64,000 nt of DNA from Tubiluchus corallicola. Taxonomy: Eukaryota; Priapulida; Priapulimorpha; Priapulimorphida; Tubiluchidae. Location: positions 424,957 through 488,956 of the forward strand of contig JAQGDQ010000152.1 in assembly GCA_030141605.1 (NCBI GenBank). Direction: 5' to 3'. Positions 50,272 to 61,598 of this stretch are shown in pieces; position 1 is the stretch's first letter; every line of letters starts with the position of its first letter. The notes beneath the pieces are model-generated. The model had not been told where the DNA came from, did no database searches, and was given only the letters and a program-made list of their open reading frames with translations. Both the position numbers and the translations under genes were made by a program.

Positions 50272-52008
50272 TTATCTGACTGCTACTTGTGGCATACTCC
50301 TCACACTTGTCTCGCTATTCTCATTGCTATCTGAAGCATGACTACAGCTTCCAGAGTTGTTGTCTTGATGTTTTTTTATTCTTTTTGCAACATTTGTGTT
50401 TAGGGCTTTTTCTTGAAAAGAAGTTGCTGGATCGTGGTTTACCAATTCTTCGATCTTTTCGTGTAACTTCTGTTCGGCTTTGCCAAACTTTTTTAAGCGT
50501 CCTGGTATCTTACACTCAGGAATCGAAACAAGAAGCAGTTTTTGTAGCGCTACAGTTCCGCGGTCCATCATCTTAGAAAGGAATTCGGGGTTTGGCCTGG
50601 CAACCACCAAAAAGTATATAGGAACGGAAAGCGACTGAATCACAAAGTTAATTATGAGACCTTCTACGTATTCAGGATAAATAAGTGGTACAATGATGAG
50701 ACATACACTCATCAGCAAAAACACTACAGGTATGAATGTGGGGAATGTCACAGGTCGAGGCAAATCGGGTCTCTTCCAGCGTAAATATAGTTGTGTCACT
50801 ACTCCCATACCCACCATACTCCATCTCAAGCAACCGTAAGAGTTGTGTAAAGCTTCAAGGTTGTTGTCCGATACTATGACATATAAGCTGGCCATCACAC
50901 CATTAAGAATCAGTGCCGGTATGGGTGTAAGATGAATGACGCTGATCATCGCAAATAGTTGGGGTAGATGCTGCCCGTCACGTGCACCCACGTAGTAAAT
51001 CCTGCCACCCATAAAAACGCGACCATTTAGGACGCCTGCTAACGACAATGTTATCAGAGCTGGCATTATCACCACCCACGATCCCATCGTTCTAGCTGCA
51101 AAATCAAGAGCTATAATACGACTTTCGAGAATCTCTTCTTTTGGTATCACAACCATATAGGCGAGGTTGGTCAAAACATAAACGACTGTCACAATGAACA
51201 TAGATATTAAAATTGCCCGTGGCAAAGTTTTGATTGGATTCTTAATTTCTTCCACTGCATAGTTCAGGGTCTCCCACCCCGCATACGAGTACACGCCCCA
51301 ATACATGGCTCTCGCTATTGATCCACCCTCCAAGTTCGTTCCTTCAAATACTGATTTTTGAAATTTAACTGGATATGTTGCTAACGCTACGATACCCATA
51401 ATGCTGATTATGATTAGAGCCAACATTTTGCTGTGAAACGTTAATATCTCGAAATTCACTGCCCATTTCACATTGAAGCAATTAATTACAATAACCAGCC
51501 ATATGACGGCAAGAGCAAAGCAACGTTCGGCTGGTATGTTAGACTCTAGCTCACATCCTGGCAACACATAACTGAATGCAGTGTTATGCCGAGCAAGCGT
51601 TAGAGCAGCGATTGCTTGTGCAACTGGTCTTCTAAGCCACAGTTCCGACCAAAGAAAGAAAAAAGCGGCAAATGGACCAAACGCTTCTTTAAGATACGTG
51701 TATTGGCCACCTGACTTGGGAATAGTCAGACCTAATTCAGCATAGCACAATGCACCAAATAAAGAAAAAATTCCAGACATTAACCACACTATCAACGATG
51801 CGCCGGATGATCCGGCGTGTAGGATCACATTCTTGGGCGTGGTGAATATACCTCCACTGATTACTGAACCAGACAAAAGGGCGATACAGGCGACCAATCC
51901 CAATCTACGATGCAATTCGTGAGGTTCCTCAGCTGACATAAGAACATCTGCTTGTTTTGTAGACGACTTTTCTGTTGAGGCGCCAGATTTATCATCTCCC
52001 TCGGCCAT
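50272..52008 (-). CDS. LAT-type amino-acid transporter (SLC7 family)
   Basis: A single coding exon, 578 aa, ATG at 52008. The fold is that of SLC7 light chains (heteromeric amino-acid exchangers of the APC superfamily), with about twelve membrane segments. TM1 (37-56) carries SGSVISGGIF, the position of the GSGIF substrate-binding loop in human LATs. IPKSGGQYTYLKEAFGP (96-112) and YAGWETLNYAVEEIKNPIK (242-260) are family signatures; GRVFMGGRIYYVGARDGQ (329-346) follows. Cys152 (VLPGCE) in the TM3-TM4 loop may be the residue that disulfide-bonds to the SLC3A2 heavy chain. N- and C-terminal tails are cytosolic and hydrophilic. A strong acceptor (TTTTCTTTTTAG) ends 62 nt before the ATG, so the 5' UTR is spliced or trans-spliced. 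Which LAT subtype this is cannot be decided here. Confidence 0.93.
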   Translation of the reverse strand: MAEGDDKSGASTEKSSTKQADVLMSAEEPHELHRRLGLVACIALLSGSVISGGIFTTPKNVILHAGSSGASLIVWLMSGIFSLFGALCYAELGLTIPKSGGQYTYLKEAFGPFAAFFFLWSELWLRRPVAQAIAALTLARHNTAFSYVLPGCELESNIPAERCFALAVIWLVIVINCFNVKWAVNFEILTFHSKMLALIIISIMGIVALATYPVKFQKSVFEGTNLEGGSIARAMYWGVYSYAGWETLNYAVEEIKNPIKTLPRAILISMFIVTVVYVLTNLAYMVVIPKEEILESRIIALDFAARTMGSWVVIMPALITLSLAGVLNGRVFMGGRIYYVGARDGQHLPQLFAMISVIHLTPIPALILNGVMASLYVIVSDNNLEALHNSYGCLRWSMVGMGVVTQLYLRWKRPDLPRPVTFPTFIPVVFLLMSVCLIIVPLIYPEYVEGLIINFVIQSLSVPIYFLVVARPNPEFLSKMMDRGTVALQKLLLVSIPECKIPGRLKKFGKAEQKLHEKIEELVNHDPATSFQEKALNTNVAKRIKKHQDNNSGSCSHASDSNENSETSVRSMPQVAVR

Positions 52009-52925
52009 TTTTCACTCGGAAAAAACTGCAATTCCCAACATTTCTAATGATATCTAGACTTCAGCTTCTCCTAAAAAGAAAATTTTACAATTAGAATTTT
52101 AGTTAAATCTTTAATTTTAATTTAAAAACTTTGAGGCTGTGCTGTGGATAATATAATGCAAGAAGAAATTAACTGAATTCATTTGAGACCAATGATCACT
52201 AACAGTCACTTTGCTGTATAAATCTGCATATATCTGCAGTGTATTGCTTAAAGAACTATGACAGATTGGCACTACGTATAGATAACACAAAAACACACAT
52301 TGCTGCACGAAAGTTAACTGTAACTATTAATGAAATTTAAGATATTTGTAACATAGGAAGTGTCACATACAACTAACACACTTCTAAACTCCATAGGTTT
52401 TGCATTACCGTACGCATTGTGTGAGCACTCATCACTGTCACATCACACGCCACAAATTTATCAATATTTTTACAGTTTCTATCAACTAGAAACGCTGACG
52501 AAACTCGACAAACCTGATTTCAGCGTACAGTCAGGCAAACTATAGGTCTACGTTGTTTACTACCTAGCATTGATATGTGTTGCTGCTAAATGTTGAAATA
52601 ATAACCACCTTTCCTCATTAGTCGCCTAAAAATGTCAATAATTTTTCCTTCATTTATTTTGTTGAACTGCCTGGCTTGTGTTCCATCAGATTGTTCTAAA
52701 TTCAATAACACGGCTTCCTATTCAATGTGCGGAAGCATTATGGGATGCGCAAGACAAAGAATACTTCACACTTGCATGAGCGCTTCTTGCTTATCCATCA
52801 GCTTATTACTTTGTATTGAGTCTCACACCTCTTAGCTGAGCAAATGCAGGTGCTAGCAGTACTTATTGACTCAGTAATATGGTGATTGTTTGCACTGTAC
52901 TTGAAGTTGCGTTTCTGCATCATAA

Positions 52926-53220
52926 CTGAGGAATTAGGAATGTAGAGTAGCTACATTTATTTTAAAGATGTGTTAATCGTTATGTTAAGATTAGATGAAA
53001 AAACTTTAAATTAGTAAAGAACTGTAATAGTTTAACTTTTAAAACACATAAAATGTCAAATTAAAAAGGTTATTTTAGTTTACTGAGGAATTAGGAATGT
53101 AGAGTAGCTAATAGTTATGTTAAGATTAGATGAAAAAACTTTAAATTAGTAAGGAACTGTAATAGTTTTAACTTTTAACAAACATATAAAACGTCAAATT
53201 GAAAATGTTAATTTAGTTTA
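52926..53220. repeat. Two-copy tandem duplication
   Basis: CTGAGGAATTAGGAATGTAG starts at 52926 and again at 53083. The copies are about 157 and 138 bp, differing by a short deletion and scattered substitutions. Confidence 0.85.
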
Positions 53221-55093
53221 CTGACGAATGTAACAAAACATTTCAATTATTCTGCAGTAATTTTTTCCTTACGGGCCCTAATGCATTCTAGCAAAATGGG
53301 TGTTAAACATCAGTAAAAACGTTATACCTTCAATAATGAATACGTTTCTGTGGTGAAAGTTTTACAGATAATGAAAAACCTGTAATGCTTGGCTCAAAGG
53401 CCTACGGTAAACTTTACGTAATTTGGATAGGTAGGTAGGGGCAAAAGAATTTATTAGAATTTGCAGAAGTGGCGTATTTGTACATTCAATTTGCGGTGTA
53501 TGCAATATATGTTTACATGTTGCGATTTTTTAAGCAAGCAAAGCATTTATTTTGTATTATTAATTTGCTTTAAAATGACTGATAAAATTTTAACGGTTAC
53601 CTTTGCTTGTTTTGAATGATTTATTTAGAAATGCTCAGGAATGATAGCATTTACCATTCATTATACCACAGCTCAGGATGGAACCACTCTGTTATTTGTA
53701 AAACTCAATCAGTGAAATTTCGTATGCAATGCTACATATCAGTCTCAGCTCAAGTGCGAAACTGCTTCATGAAACACTGTCACATATTCTGTATTCTATA
53801 ATTAGATTAACATGCATATCTATGTGTTTATTAAATGCCTGTTAATGTAAAGAGATTGTTATAAGATGACAACTGATTGCAGCTGTAAATCTGTTTTAAC
53901 AGATGTTGAAACATCTAGCATGTGCTAGCACTGTTATTGATTTGCCAGCAGCTAACAGCGACACTAACTTTAATTACTTCCTAGACACAATAAATGTAGT
54001 AGCGAGGCTCACATTGAAAAACATATTACTGTTAGCACTGATAAAAAAGGTTACTTTGTTGATTAGTTTTTAGACTATTTTACCTCTCTGCTGGCAGAAC
54101 AGTTGGGAAAGTATGCAATGCATTGAGAATGTTTCTGCGTGTAAGACATGAGTAGAAGAAATAAAATAGTTTGACACAAATTATTTCACAGAACCGAATT
54201 ATGCAGAGTCTACAGTAATTATACGTTGCTATTTTTGCACTCGAAAGATTTACCATTCAATGCTGCCGCAGCACAATGTAATATTTTTTGATAAATATTT
54301 GGATGTAAGGTCTATAGTTTTACTATAGTTTGGCATTTTATTGCCTGGTTTTGCATTTTGACAAATTATTGTCCAGAGTTTTTAATACTGTGCACTTCTT
54401 TCCAGTTTTATGTTTTATGTTAGCCGCATACATTGTTTTATGCTTCCAATCAGCTTTGATCAATATGAAATGATATGGGTTAGCAATGGGTTAGCTGCCT
54501 CTATGACATTGCAAGCGAGTCCCAGCTCAGTGCTCTTTACCAGACCTGTTTTTTCGTGTAGAGACTGGTTGCTGTGTACCCAGTGTGGCTGAGATATCTA
54601 TGTTTGTGCAGTGAGTCATCCTAGCACTGATGGTGATCTGGATAATGATAGTCTGGTCTCACAATGACCATCCTGTCAGAGTAGGATCTGCCATGCTCTA
54701 GTTTGCAGGATTCCAGGATAAAATTAAAACTTTCTTTTTAGAATTCAGTATCATTTTTTACAAAATACTGTACCTTCAGTAATGGAGTAAAAATTGCATG
54801 GATATCATTCAGGTTGATTAGTCACAGAATCATCATTGCATGAAATGATTACTTTTAATGTTAGCATGGTTAATAAAAAGTAGTGTACCTATAGGCCTAC
54901 AAGCACAACCGTAGGCCATAATGTTTGATTTATATGACTCACTCTAAGCCAGTTATTAATATTATCGACTTCTAGTGAGACGTCTTTGGAATCCATGCCC
55001 TAACACAAATCCAAGCGTCAGAGGCTTCAACTTGAAACACATTACCACAATTTCACAAAGGAGAATATTTATTCCAATAGAAATATTTCTGTA

Positions 55094-55836
55094 GGCCGCC
55101 GAGTAACCCACTAGCCGAAGTAGGACACTTCCGGTAAAACACGTGCTAAATTTGAGGAAAAGCAGTGTCGTACATGGGCAGCCCAAGTCGGGCACTGGCG
55201 ATTTCTGTCAAGAATCGAGATCTATGACGTAATAAAACGTAAAACTAAATTTGTTTTAAAAAAAAGTAACATCATAATAATGATGGATAGTCCTTGACTA
55301 TTTACTTTTTACGACAATATCATCATTATTATTAGTTCCATTAATAATTATCATCATAACATTAAACTAAGTATCTAATGCTTTAAAGAGAGAAACTACG
55401 TAGGGTACATAACTCGCTAACCCGTTTACTTAGTAGAAAACAATTATTTGTCCAAGAGGGAGTGAAGAGAATCACCTGTCTGTGAAGCAAGACAATAAAA
55501 AATGATATACCTTATACTTTAAGCAAATGTTGGAATCACCTAAAAAGTGCACTTATTTTACTTCAAAGAAGATTAATATTGACAAATATTAATTATACTA
55601 ACTCAGAGTAAAATTTGTTTATTTTATCAGATGTATAATAAATTATTCAACATGTATTGACGTGTTTAATTATTATTACATAAACAAGGACAACGGACGG
55701 TGCCAGTACACTTAATGACTCAATTTGCGACCTGTCCCTTGTGTCCTACTTGGGCAGCCCATGTACGACGCGTCCTACTTGGGCTAGCCCATGTATGCCA
55801 ATTGTCCTACTTCGCTTAGTGGGTTGCTCGGCGCCC
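55094..55836. mobile_element. TIR element with long inverted ends
   Basis: The left end GGCCGCCGAGTAACCCACTA then GCCGAAGTAGGAC is matched at the right by an inverted copy (minus strand GGGCGCCGAGCAACCCACTA then AGCGAAGTAGGAC), about 33 bp with few mismatches. Sub-terminal inverted motifs (TACATGGGCAGCCCAAGT / ACTTGGGCAGCCCATGTA) strengthen it. A target duplication was not evident. No transposase. Confidence 0.8.
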
Positions 55837-55917
55837 AACACTGCTTCATTTTATGGTGATTCCACGTTTAACTGCAATACAGCCTCGACTTGATGCATAG
55901 CAAGAACTTACTGTAAG

Positions 55918-56822
55918 TAATATGCTAGCATACCATACTTCGGTGATGACCAAGTGACCACTATCAATGGCGATTACGCTACTTTTACTACCGTGAGTAG
56001 GTGATTATTTTCAGTAATATGAGATCGCTTGCGAGAGCACTGCAATATTTTTGCAAATTACCGTAATCACAGTATTTTTTGCTGAGCTTTTTTGAGGCTT
56101 CATATTGACTAGATTACTTGACTGAAATAAAATTATTTTATAATTTTTTTATTAACGCTTGTGTACAGACTACATACATGCTTATGCGGGCTGTAGAAGT
56201 CTTTGTTGGCCGTTATCGCGTGCGTGGCTTCTTTTTTGTGATTTTACTACTTCGGGCTTTTCTCAAGGTATAAGTATAGCTCCATAGATTGTGCCTGAAA
56301 AGCACGAAAAAAACAGAGACTCATATTAGATCAGATTTAGACTATTTAGTAATGTCCTAGCATATCCTACTTCGTGACGACCGTGAGTGACCACTATCGC
56401 TGGCGGTTACGCTACTTTTAGCATTAGTGCCGTAAGTAGGTAATTATTGTCAATAATATGAGATCATTTGCAAGAATACTACGATATTTTTGCAGATTGC
56501 TGTAGTCGCAGTCTTATCTACAGAGCTTTTTCGAGGCTTTAGATTGATTAGATTACTATCGCTTGACTGAAATAAAATTATTTTATAAAAATTTCTTTAT
56601 TAACGCTTTTGTACACATACATACATGCTTATGCTGACAATAGGAGAACTCTTTGTTGGCCGTTATCGCGTTCCGTGGCTTCTTTTCGGTGATTTGACCT
56701 CTTTGGGCTTTTCTCAATCTACAAGGGATACTTCGTAGATTGTGCCTGAAAAATATGAAAAAAAAAACAGAAAAGAAGTTAATGTGACTTGACTCATACT
56801 AGATCAGATTTGGATTATTTAG
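55918..56822. repeat. Diverged tandem duplication (~430-470 bp)
   Basis: Two adjacent copies (about 55918-56347 and 56351-56822) share ordered blocks such as GTGACCACTATC, GCTACTTTTA, ACTGAAATAAAATTATTTTA, TTTGTTGGCCGTTATCGCGT, GATTGTGCCTGAAAA and AGATCAGATTT. No open frame is conserved between them. It follows directly on the TIR element. Confidence 0.8.
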
Positions 56823-57294
56823 ATTATTTTATTTACACTGACTTGCAGCCTAAACACTCTGATGAAGTAGAAATACTATATTCAGGTAAATTGGCCATAA
56901 TACATTGATATAAATACCTGTACCACGTAGGGGTAAAGAATTATCATGTATGTCTGTTATTAATGTTTACAAACGGCTGATTCCATGGCTCTACCCCTAG
57001 CCTTAACATTGGATATGGAATGCACAATCAAGGCATGACATATATAATATGGTATTGTTCCTTGGTTTATATAACTGAGGGTCAGATATGCAAAATCTAT
57101 TTTTAGTAGAAAAATTAGGTCTTTCGCATTTGCAGAAGCTTGCAGAAGTAGATGTGCAGATGTGAACGTCATCATTGCTTTGTTTATGACGAACACTTCC
57201 TTAACTTTTAAAATTCTTTAAATATACCCAGCAGTGACTATGTGTCCTTATCTTATCGTCTTATTAAACTTACTGGTAGTTGCTTTAGTTTCAG

Positions 57295-59403
57295 ATGTCG
57301 ATAAAATAGATGAGAAGCCTGCAATTGATGTTAACAGAATCATTCAAGAAATAGAACACAGACTTCGAGATGTTCTTAATCCACTGCTGGCCGATGCTAA
57401 GAACATTGCAGAGCAACACGCTGCTATCTACAGAAATACTGCACAGTCACTTCGGCACAACTTGTCAGAAAGAGTGACTCAAACTGTAAGAAAACTTGGT
57501 TAAATAAATGCTTCATTACAGAATTGCATAGTGGAGATCATCAATATAATATTATTTAACTATCAGTATATTCTTAGCTAACTATGTGGAATTTGTACCA
57601 TGAGTTTATTAAATTCATTTCATATGAAATTTGATCATTGGACTGTGTGAAGGTAAACTCTAACGTAAATTAATCAAACATCTTCATGTACTAAGTTTAC
57701 AGCAGAATAGGACTATGTATGCCTGGCTTTTGGTATTTTACAAAAAGGTAAAGTGAAGCTGGTGGTGTACATAATGAGATTGAGATAAAGGCGATCAAGC
57801 AGTTTATATCTATATTAAAAAATGAAGAGAATTCGTTTGTTGTTTTAGTTTTAGGCTCCTTGTCATTTTGGCATCATTAAAAGAGATGACAAAAATACTA
57901 GCAGTCAGAGTCAGATTAAGGTTTGTTGGTGCCCTAAGCACAACCCAGCATCTGGTGCCACTGTTCTCTTCATGGCTGAAAGCATACGTTTTGTGTGATA
58001 CGAATTATGTGCCATTATATATAAAACAAACTCCATTGCCCTATATATAAGATTTATACCACTTAAATTCTTAATTGGCTTCAAAATGGAATTTCAGTTA
58101 AATAAATAAGCTATAAAAAAGAAGATATGATGCCTATCAACGGCAAAAAAAACCCAGAATTTTGTTAAACATAACATTAAAGTGATCCCACAGTGTGAGG
58201 TGTTGATCAGGAAACTTTCTGCTCAAGGGCCTTAGCTAATGGTCGCTGCAGGCATTGTGGTTGGCAACTTGCCATGACAGTAGGTGAAAACATGGTGATA
58301 AAAAGTGAAGACTGTACTAGGATGCTATGTAATGATATGAAAAACAATCCTTCCAAAGTGCCTCATTCTTCTATAGCTCTTTTTCACATTTTGTGGTCCT
58401 TAACATACTTTACTAAAATTTTATCTGTTTTCGATTAATTTTTTGCCAGCTTTGTGCCCGCTGAGCCTTGGTGCCTTCAACACATGCTTAGTCCGCTTAT
58501 GTGTTAATCTCTTACCTGCTCATAGTAGGTTTTTATTATGTCTGCAGCACTTTCCTGATTGTTTTCTCAGACATTAGCCTCAGAACTAGCTATTATAGTT
58601 GAGATTAGCATGGATTACCACTAAACTGAAGATCGTCTCTGTCTGCCAAGTATGGATGGTGTGTTAAGCCAACGCTACTTTTGGCTACGTCCAGCTTTCC
58701 TAATATTTGTTGCGTATAAGTTAGCACCTGAGAAATTTATTTTAAGTTGTTTGTTTTTTTTAATTAAACACTGATGAAAGGTAATTGTGTTAATTGCATA
58801 ACTGTTCATTAAGGTTGAGCATAGCTCAGATGTCCTGACTGGTGCGATACTGAACGACTTGCTCACCGACACCGCGCAGGAATTGCTTCGTCTTAGTGCT
58901 CTGAAAGAGGCAGATAAGCATGCGAACGTTCTTGCCATGCAGCCAGACTTGGAGACCATTCTTCAAACTTTGGACAAAATGGAGGTAGCGTTTCAAAACT
59001 GTGTATCAACAATGATTTCTTCATTTGTGTGACTGTAAAAACTCAGAACAACTGTCATCACCTGATATTTCTGGTTTCCTTCATCTGATGAACTTGTCAC
59101 AATATAAACCAGTAAAACAATAAAATTTATTAATGTAATTATTATTATTGTTGTTTTGCTGCTGCTGTTATTGTTGTTATGCATTTTATAAAACTAATGC
59201 TTGTATATAGCTTCTTTTGTACAACTAACTTTGAGAAGGCATTCGTTTCATACTTTGATGTGGAAAAATAGTAGATTTTATTTTCAAGCAAATTGCAGTT
59301 TGTTTACTTTTTTAGAAAGAGAGGGATGAAATGAGAAATAAGTGGACTTCATTGGTTTATGATGACCCTAATTTCAATGCTTCTAGGCAAGCGGACACTC
59401 TCG
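57295..59403 (+). CDS. KIAA0753: Moonraker (KIAA0753/OFIP) homologue, C-terminal part
   Basis: Exons 57295-57485, 58814-58984 and 59316-59403. The first needs one base from its upstream exon, exactly what the exon ending at 27667 supplies, so all twelve exons read as one open frame of 577 codons plus one base. Matches to human Moonraker: IIQEIEHRLRDVLNPLLADA (human ..VEEAVLDRLKPLLVKA), ILNDLLTDTAQELLRL, and DLETILQTLDKMEK leading to WTSLVYDDPNF. Helical, probably coiled-coil. The human protein continues about 140 residues further, so later exons should lie downstream; I could not find them before 64000. The last exon ends in the first unit of a 100-bp tandem array. An ATG at 57240 would add a hydrophobic leader, but the acceptor TTTAGTTTCAG at 57294 explains the sequence better. 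Confidence 0.8.
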
Positions 59404-60167
59404 GTATGTAATTTCAATGTTGTTCATTTAGTGTGTTGTGTATGTGCGTCAATGGTTTATGATGAACCTAATCTCAATGCTTCTAGGCAAGCGGACACTC
59501 TCGGTATGTAATTTCACATGTTGTTCATTTAGTGTGTTGTGTATGTGCGTCAATGGTTTATGATGAACCTAATCTCAATGCTTCTAGGCAAGCGGACACT
59601 CGGGCTATGTAATTTCACATGTTGTTCATTTAGTGTGTTGCGTATGTGTGTCAATTGTTTCCGATGAACCTAATCTCAATGCTTCTAGGCAAGCGGACAC
59701 TCGGGGTATGTAATTTCAATGTTGTTCATTTAGTGTGTTGCATATGTGTGTCAATTGTTTCCGATGAACCTAATCTCAATGCTTCTAGGCAAGCGGACAC
59801 CCGCGGTATGTAATTTCACATGTTGTTCATTTAGTGTGTTGCATATGTGTGTCAATTGTTTCCGATGAACCTAATCTCAATGCTTCTAGGCAAGCGGACA
59901 CCCGCGGTATGTAATTTCACATGTTGTTCATTTAGTGTGTTGCATATGTGTGTCAATTGTTTCCGATGAACCTAATCTCAATGCTTCTAGGCAAGCGGAC
60001 ACCCGCGGTATGTAATTTCACATGTTGTTCATTTAGTGTGTTGCATATGTGTGTCAATTGTTTCCGATGAACCTAATTTCAATGCTTCTAGGCAAGCGGA
60101 CACTCTCGGTATGTAATTTCACATGTTGTTCATTTAGTGTGTCGCGTATGTGTGTCAATTGTTTCTG
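59354..60167. repeat. 100-bp tandem array of a Moonraker exon-intron junction
   Basis: Eight units of 100-101 bp, anchored by TTCTAGGCAAGCGGACAC at about 59381, 59481, 59582, 59683, 59783, 59884, 59985 and 60086. Each unit holds the last ~50 bp of the exon ending at 59403 and ~50 bp of the following intron. The donor GGTATGT is kept in seven units and broken in unit 3 (GGCTATGT). Units 5-7 are nearly identical. Confidence 0.95.
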
Positions 60168-60941
60168 AGGTAAAAAATGAAATATTTCAAACTTTTTTTC
60201 TATTATAATATGATTATAAGTGAATGTAATCTTAAACATAAAATAAATTGGCTGGATTTAATTAATAAATCATTTTCTAAAACATTAAACTTTTGTCGTA
60301 GACCATATCTATACGTTTGCCGGCTATTTTCGATATTCTAAATTTCCAAGAAAACTAAATTCCACGCGCAAAGAGTAAAATTCAACTTAGAGAAAAAAAA
60401 TCCACGGGCAATGATTCATTTGTTTTGAATAAAACCTCTGAATGTTGTTCTACAAGGTTTCGTAATGGACGCGCAAACACGTCAAATTAGGCGGCAAATG
60501 TAATTCTCGTGTCCCGTAGTTTTCGTGATTTCCCTAAAAACCGTGTCACGCTAGAAGCTTCTAAAGTTGTACATCAATATGGAACACTGGCAGCAGAAAT
60601 ATTGTCAATACACCAACCACTCACTAAGGAGGGGTCAAGTTTTCTGTCAAGTTGTTAACAGAATAAGAAAAAAATCCATAAGTGAATCGACTAGTCCGAT
60701 GGTTATTCAATTATGTGAAAGCGAATTATATTGCCAATGCTAACAACAGCAAGAGTTGCTATAGAGATTAATCACTATTCACTTGTGTTACAGTGCTGTA
60801 TATACATGTATTTACATCAAACATGTCACAGTAAAAAGTGCTTAATTTATGCCCACTTAAAAATAACTTAATGTGCTGCTTGTTTGAACTTCCACATCAA
60901 AGCTTCTTTACGAAATCCATAAAATCGGATTTCCTATAATC

Positions 60942-61073
60942 TTACAGATTATAGGAAAGTTTAAGAAGTGCGAAATGGCTTTGCTGAGCAACGGGCCTCT
61001 CCTTAAATCTGGCTTCCCGAGTTGTGAGGCCAGTAGGTTCTGCTATGCTGGTCATATAGACGCTTTTATACCA
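60942..61073 (-). CDS. Candidate 3'-terminal exon, unidentified gene
   Basis: An acceptor CGTTTTTTTGAG precedes 44 codons on the minus strand ending in TAA: WYKSVYMTSIAEPTGL, then TTREARFKERPVAQQSHF and ALLKLSYNL. Charged, not low complexity, no family recognised. A 13-bp perfect hairpin (TTTCCTATAATCT / AGATTATAGGAAA) overlaps the stop codon. It could be the last exon of the gene represented by 61449-61598; phase 0 is compatible with that. Unproven. Confidence 0.3.
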   Translation of the reverse strand, partial: WYKSVYMTSIAEPTGLTTREARFKERPVAQQSHFALLKLSYNL

Positions 61074-61448
61074 CTCAAAAAAACGAGGATTATTTGGAAT
61101 GCATAATGTCGCAGGAAGTCAATTTTCTAGAGACTTAAGACAGGAAATTGGAGTAGGAAATCGAGTACTCTTCAAGTTTATGCACACAACGAAGTGACCC
61201 TCAAATTCCGACCTTTAATCTCGATTGTGATAGATCCAACATGGTAGATTTAGTAACGCATTTGCTTGAACGATCTTTTAAAGCCAATAGCAATAACTTG
61301 GACAAAAAATGCTGCAAAGGGAGAGGATGGGTAAATGTTTTAGGCAATATCAATATTTTGCAATAAATACAAATTTACCAGTGAATCTGAATCATATACC
61401 AATTCTTTGTTCTCAAACTTTATCATCGCTGTAGTTAAAAAAACTTAC

Positions 61449-61598
61449 CGAAGCATGATGGCCATCCAGTAAAGAATACTCGTCCTCTATAATATAGGCC
61501 AAATGTCTTCTATTGCTCAGATCTCTGTACTGGACAAGCACTCTCAAACAACACCACTGCTTAGAATCCCGCGTTGTACATCCTGCGGTCTGACAGTT
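61449..61598 (-). CDS. Candidate internal exon, unidentified gene
   Basis: 150 bp open on the minus strand between acceptor CTACAAAACAG and donor TCG|GTAAGT: exactly 50 codons, phase 0 at both ends. It reads NCQTAGCTTRDSKQWCCLRV, then LVQYRDLSNRRHLAYIIEDE and YSLLDGHHAS. The composition, cysteine pattern and good donor look like a real exon. I do not recognise the family. Confidence 0.4.

Larger units (their letters stand above)
52071..57294. other. Non-coding stretch with repeats before Moonraker exon 10
   Basis: Contains a two-copy tandem duplication (52926-53220), a TIR element (55094-55836) and a diverged tandem pair (55918-56822). No exon was recognised on either strand. If Moonraker is continuous, this is intronic. 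Confidence 0.5.

Noticed and set aside
57240-57294. An ATG followed by a hydrophobic leader, suggesting a secreted protein starting at 57240
   Set aside because: A good acceptor at 57294 and in-phase continuation of Moonraker explain the region; the leader is probably the intron's pyrimidine-rich end translated by chance.
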